Below, piece by piece: positions 61,497 to 64,000 of a stretch of DNA of 64,000 nucleotides. The notes below the pieces were generated by a model, which was not told the DNA's origin, made no database searches, and worked only from the letters and a program-made list of their open reading frames with translations. The position numbers and the translations under genes were made by a program. The stretch covers positions 18,932,585 to 18,996,584 of the forward strand of contig JAKOON010000012.1 of assembly GCA_022577435.1 (NCBI GenBank), read 5' to 3'. Positions within the stretch are counted from its first letter, which is position 1. The number at the start of each line of letters is the position of its first letter. Origin of the DNA: Embiotoca jacksoni (lineage: Eukaryota > Chordata > Actinopteri > Embiotocidae).

Positions 61497-62470
61497 ATGA
61501 GATGTGTGTCTGAGGACCCAGTAGCAGACGCACAGTAGACGTGTATTGACAATAAAATCTGTTGTATTGTAACAACGAGTTGTGATGTGATGTCGTGTGT
61601 GAACCTCCGACTCAGTCCAAAGTTCAGGGTGTGTCTGAATAAGGTTCAGAGTCCTTCGGCATAGCCGAGACGGATCGACACCTCCTGGTGTGACCTGGTA
61701 GAACCGGGGAGGGTGGATCAGGTGAGTGAGGGCTTACAGGCTGAGAGAGGAAGTCTGTGCTGCCGGTGAAGCATCCCCGAGCGCTGAAGGTGGGCAGCAC
61801 ACATCAGGACGGTGCTTCGCCGGCGGCCGGTGAGTCAGCAGGTTTCCCTGACGCAGGATTTCCGAGAGAGTCATCAGCTGGACTGCGTGGACTGACGCTG
61901 GACAACAGGTGAGTCAACGATGTGGTTTCCATGGACCTACTCAGGACATTCAGAGGCTGGACAAGACCGGTGATCTCCGTTGAGCAATGCAGGTCTTCTC
62001 CGTAGATTCCGACTGATGGCGTCCGTGGACCAACGCAGAGCGTCCGCGCTGAGTCGACTGGGTGATCTACGTGGAACTACTCAGGACTTCAACTGTTGCT
62101 TTTCCATGGATCGACACAGGCAGCAGGTAAGTGAGCAACGAGGTTCAGGTCAAACAGACAGGTTGGCACGCTGGTAGGTGACAGACGAGCTGACGGAACG
62201 GACGGACGAAGGCGGACTGCAGGACCGAGGTTGGTACACTGCCAGGCGGTGATTCGTGGAATTGGACACATCTGTGCCAGCTGATCAGAGGAGTGGTAGT
62301 GGGAGGTGACTGGAGGCGGACAGTGGAAGAATCCAAACCCTCCAGACACAGACCAGAACATAGAACACATGACAGACAAAAACAAACAGGGGGAATGACA
62401 GGAAACACATGAGGAAAAGCGACCGGGGAAAACAGGGAAAACATAAACAGGGACAGAAATAAATATATTG
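61497..62470 (+). repeat. GC-richer non-coding repeat (family A-like, long copy)
   Basis: About 970 bp, clearly GC-richer than its AT-rich flanks. It starts 'tatgagatgtgtgtctgagg' and ends 'gggaaaacataaacagggac'. Within it, related words recur at about 60-130 bp spacing ('ggacctactcaggacattca' and 'ggaactactcaggacttcaa'; 'caacaggtgagtcaacg' and 'gcagcaggtaagtgagcaac'). This suggests a diverged internal tandem array. No long open frame was found. Its start resembles those of 6495 and 45655, but the middle is different. Confidence 0.5.
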
Positions 62471-63285
62471 TAGTTTTGTAAATATGAACCCGAAAAAAAG
62501 GAATTGTAGCTGTTTTCTTGTTTGTTTGTATATCATTGTGTTGTGAGAAAAAAAAGTGTTTTGCAATCTCGTCTTTTGACACTCAAGTGATGAAATCAAA
62601 CAGTTAAAAAACACCTGATGGTTAGAACTTTAATGTTTTAGAAATAAAAAAAATATCCCTGATCTCAATACATTTTGCATCAATCAAGTTTAAAAACTAC
62701 TTTAATGCTACACTGTATGTCTAGTCCTAGTAAAATCATGAACTAAAATTTAAAATTCATAAATATTTAAACATTCATTTAGATACATGTAGAAATAATA
62801 GATATTTTGAAATTTTATATAAAACACAAACAAAGCCACTATATTCTTCTTGCCGTCAAATGTAGACTTTTATTTTGGAAGATATATTTAGTCAAACAAT
62901 ATTTACCAATATCAATAAATGCCTCAATGTAATAGTGATTCAAGTAAACTACAAGCTGATAAATAAGAAGCTCATTTCAGTAAAAATACAGAGAAGAAAG
63001 GGAGCATACACAATAAAGCAGTGAAGACGGTAAAGCTCGAGCTGCCGTGAAGCTTCTCCTCCACCTTCATCTGGTTTTCTGATAAAACACCACAGGTAGG
63101 AGCTGAAGGTTTGCGATACAGAGCAGTGACCCTTCACATTCAAGACAGGAAACACCGAGCTGGTGCCTCTGATGTCATCACAAAATTCACATCTGAGACT
63201 TTGATCCTAACATTCAAGTAACTACAAAACACTTATGACAGAAAAATGAAAAATGAGCACAATGATGATTAAATGAGATGCTCAG

Positions 63286-63286
<1 letters not shown>
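62471..63286. other. No gene recognised
   Basis: AT-rich at 62620-62940; no motif seen. Confidence 0.5.
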
Positions 63287-63342
<56 letters not shown>

Positions 63343-63365
63343 GGAGAGGGAGAGGGGGGGGGGGG
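63287..63365. repeat. Compound microsatellite (TG)n-(GA/GGGAGA)n-(G)n
   Basis: About 24 TG units (63287-63334), then a GA/GGGAGA-rich run, then a G run ending at 63365. The minus-strand 'THTHTH' frame over it is an artefact. Confidence 0.95.
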
Positions 63366-64000
63366 TTCATCCCTAGTCTGAGGCTCATGTAAACAGAGCC
63401 AGAGTTGATGGAGTTGAGATGTTGTTGCGGGGAAGCTCCCTCCAACTGAAAAGCAGCTGCTCGGGTCAGGGATCAGACTGGGCAGAAGCAGCGCAGTGAC
63501 GCTGTAATGACAGCAGCTACCTGTAAAACACAAACAGAGCAGACAACGGACATCAATCACCCAGCAGACACCACCGCTGTCAGCCTCCCCATCACAGTAC
63601 TTGGGCTTGTTATTCCCTTTCATTTGTGAATTATTAATTGGTAAGAAACCAATTTGTTCTTTTATTCTAAAAGTGTCACAGGTTGTGGGAAGTAATTTAT
63701 GATTTGTGGTCAATGGATGAGTTTTAATTAAGTCCAGGCCAGAGTTCACAGAGCTGAAGATGGAAGTGGTTCATTAATCACCAACGAGCAGACTAGCCTG
63801 CAACACGAAAGGCCAAAGCGCATCACTTTTATCTGAATTACAGTTAATAGTTGTCCAACAGGAAACATGTAAGTGAATTAAGCCCTGCAAGTACAGAGAG
63901 AATTCTGAGCATCATGTCAGTGTTTGATTGTCAGGTATGGGTTTAATCTGTTAAACACTGATTCTAATTTAGAATCAATTCTGGAAAGAAATCAATGCAT
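63366..64000. other. No gene recognised
   Basis: No exon, RNA gene or transposon end could be supported. Confidence 0.5.

Noticed and set aside
63282..63749. 155-residue minus-strand frame ending in TH repeats
   Set aside because: It runs through a compound TG/GA microsatellite and has no recognised motif.

Overview
The window looks like gene-poor, repeat-dense chromosomal DNA of a teleost fish. The evidence is the mix of transposable elements, which is typical of teleosts: two full-length Tc1-like transposons, L2/Rex1-type and RTE/Rex3-type LINEs, a Tx1-clade L1, PIF/Harbinger and hAT remnants, a tRNA-derived SINE, a Ty3/gypsy element with a SCAN-like Gag, and long AC, TAGA and TTCAA microsatellites. 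I saw no complete host protein-coding gene, tRNA, rRNA or CRISPR array. Nearly every long open frame is a decayed transposon gene, or a shadow of one.

Layout. 1-10.3 kb: a minus-strand LINE with a TTCAA tail (1.3-4.9 kb), a second minus-strand LINE fragment with a TAGA tail (5.5-6.2 kb), a hAT-like non-autonomous fragment, a dispersed repeat broken by about 1 kb that carries a 68-bp direct repeat, an RTE/Rex3-like RT remnant, a Harbinger transposase pseudogene and an L2/Rex1-type 3' end. 10.3-15.3 kb: no genes, one perfect 23-bp hairpin. 15.35-18.66 kb: a Tx1-clade L1 with ORF1 and ORF2 that has lost its RT catalytic core. 18.9-29 kb: short interspersed repeats, an (AC)n tract, a LINE 3' fragment, a SINE and a Harbinger end. 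29.3-31.3 kb: a decayed L2 LINE. 31.3-32.6 kb: a diverged minisatellite-like tract hit by a 79-bp hAT MITE and a 541-bp solo LTR. 36.4-38.6 kb: a rearranged L2 piece with a possible 5' leader. 43.75-45.38 kb: Tc1-like element 1 (diverged). 46.6-49.74 kb: a minus-strand gypsy element with shuffled domains and only one LTR. 56.06-58.44 kb: a TA-flanked element with CACTG ends carrying pieces of a spliced gene. 58.86-60.50 kb: Tc1-like element 2 (young, one internal stop). 61.5-62.5 kb: a GC-richer non-coding repeat.

How the parts relate. The window is a stack of insertions of different ages. Several are nested, and two have clear target-site duplications (8 bp for the hAT MITE, TA for both Tc1 elements). 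The most unusual object is the CACTG-ended element at 56056-58436. On its minus strand it holds a promoter-like first exon with a consensus splice donor, and a terminal exon resembling the C-terminus of an uncharacterised multicopy teleost protein family. This looks like gene capture or a transposon-borne gene. Family names come from recognising motifs by eye. No database search was possible.
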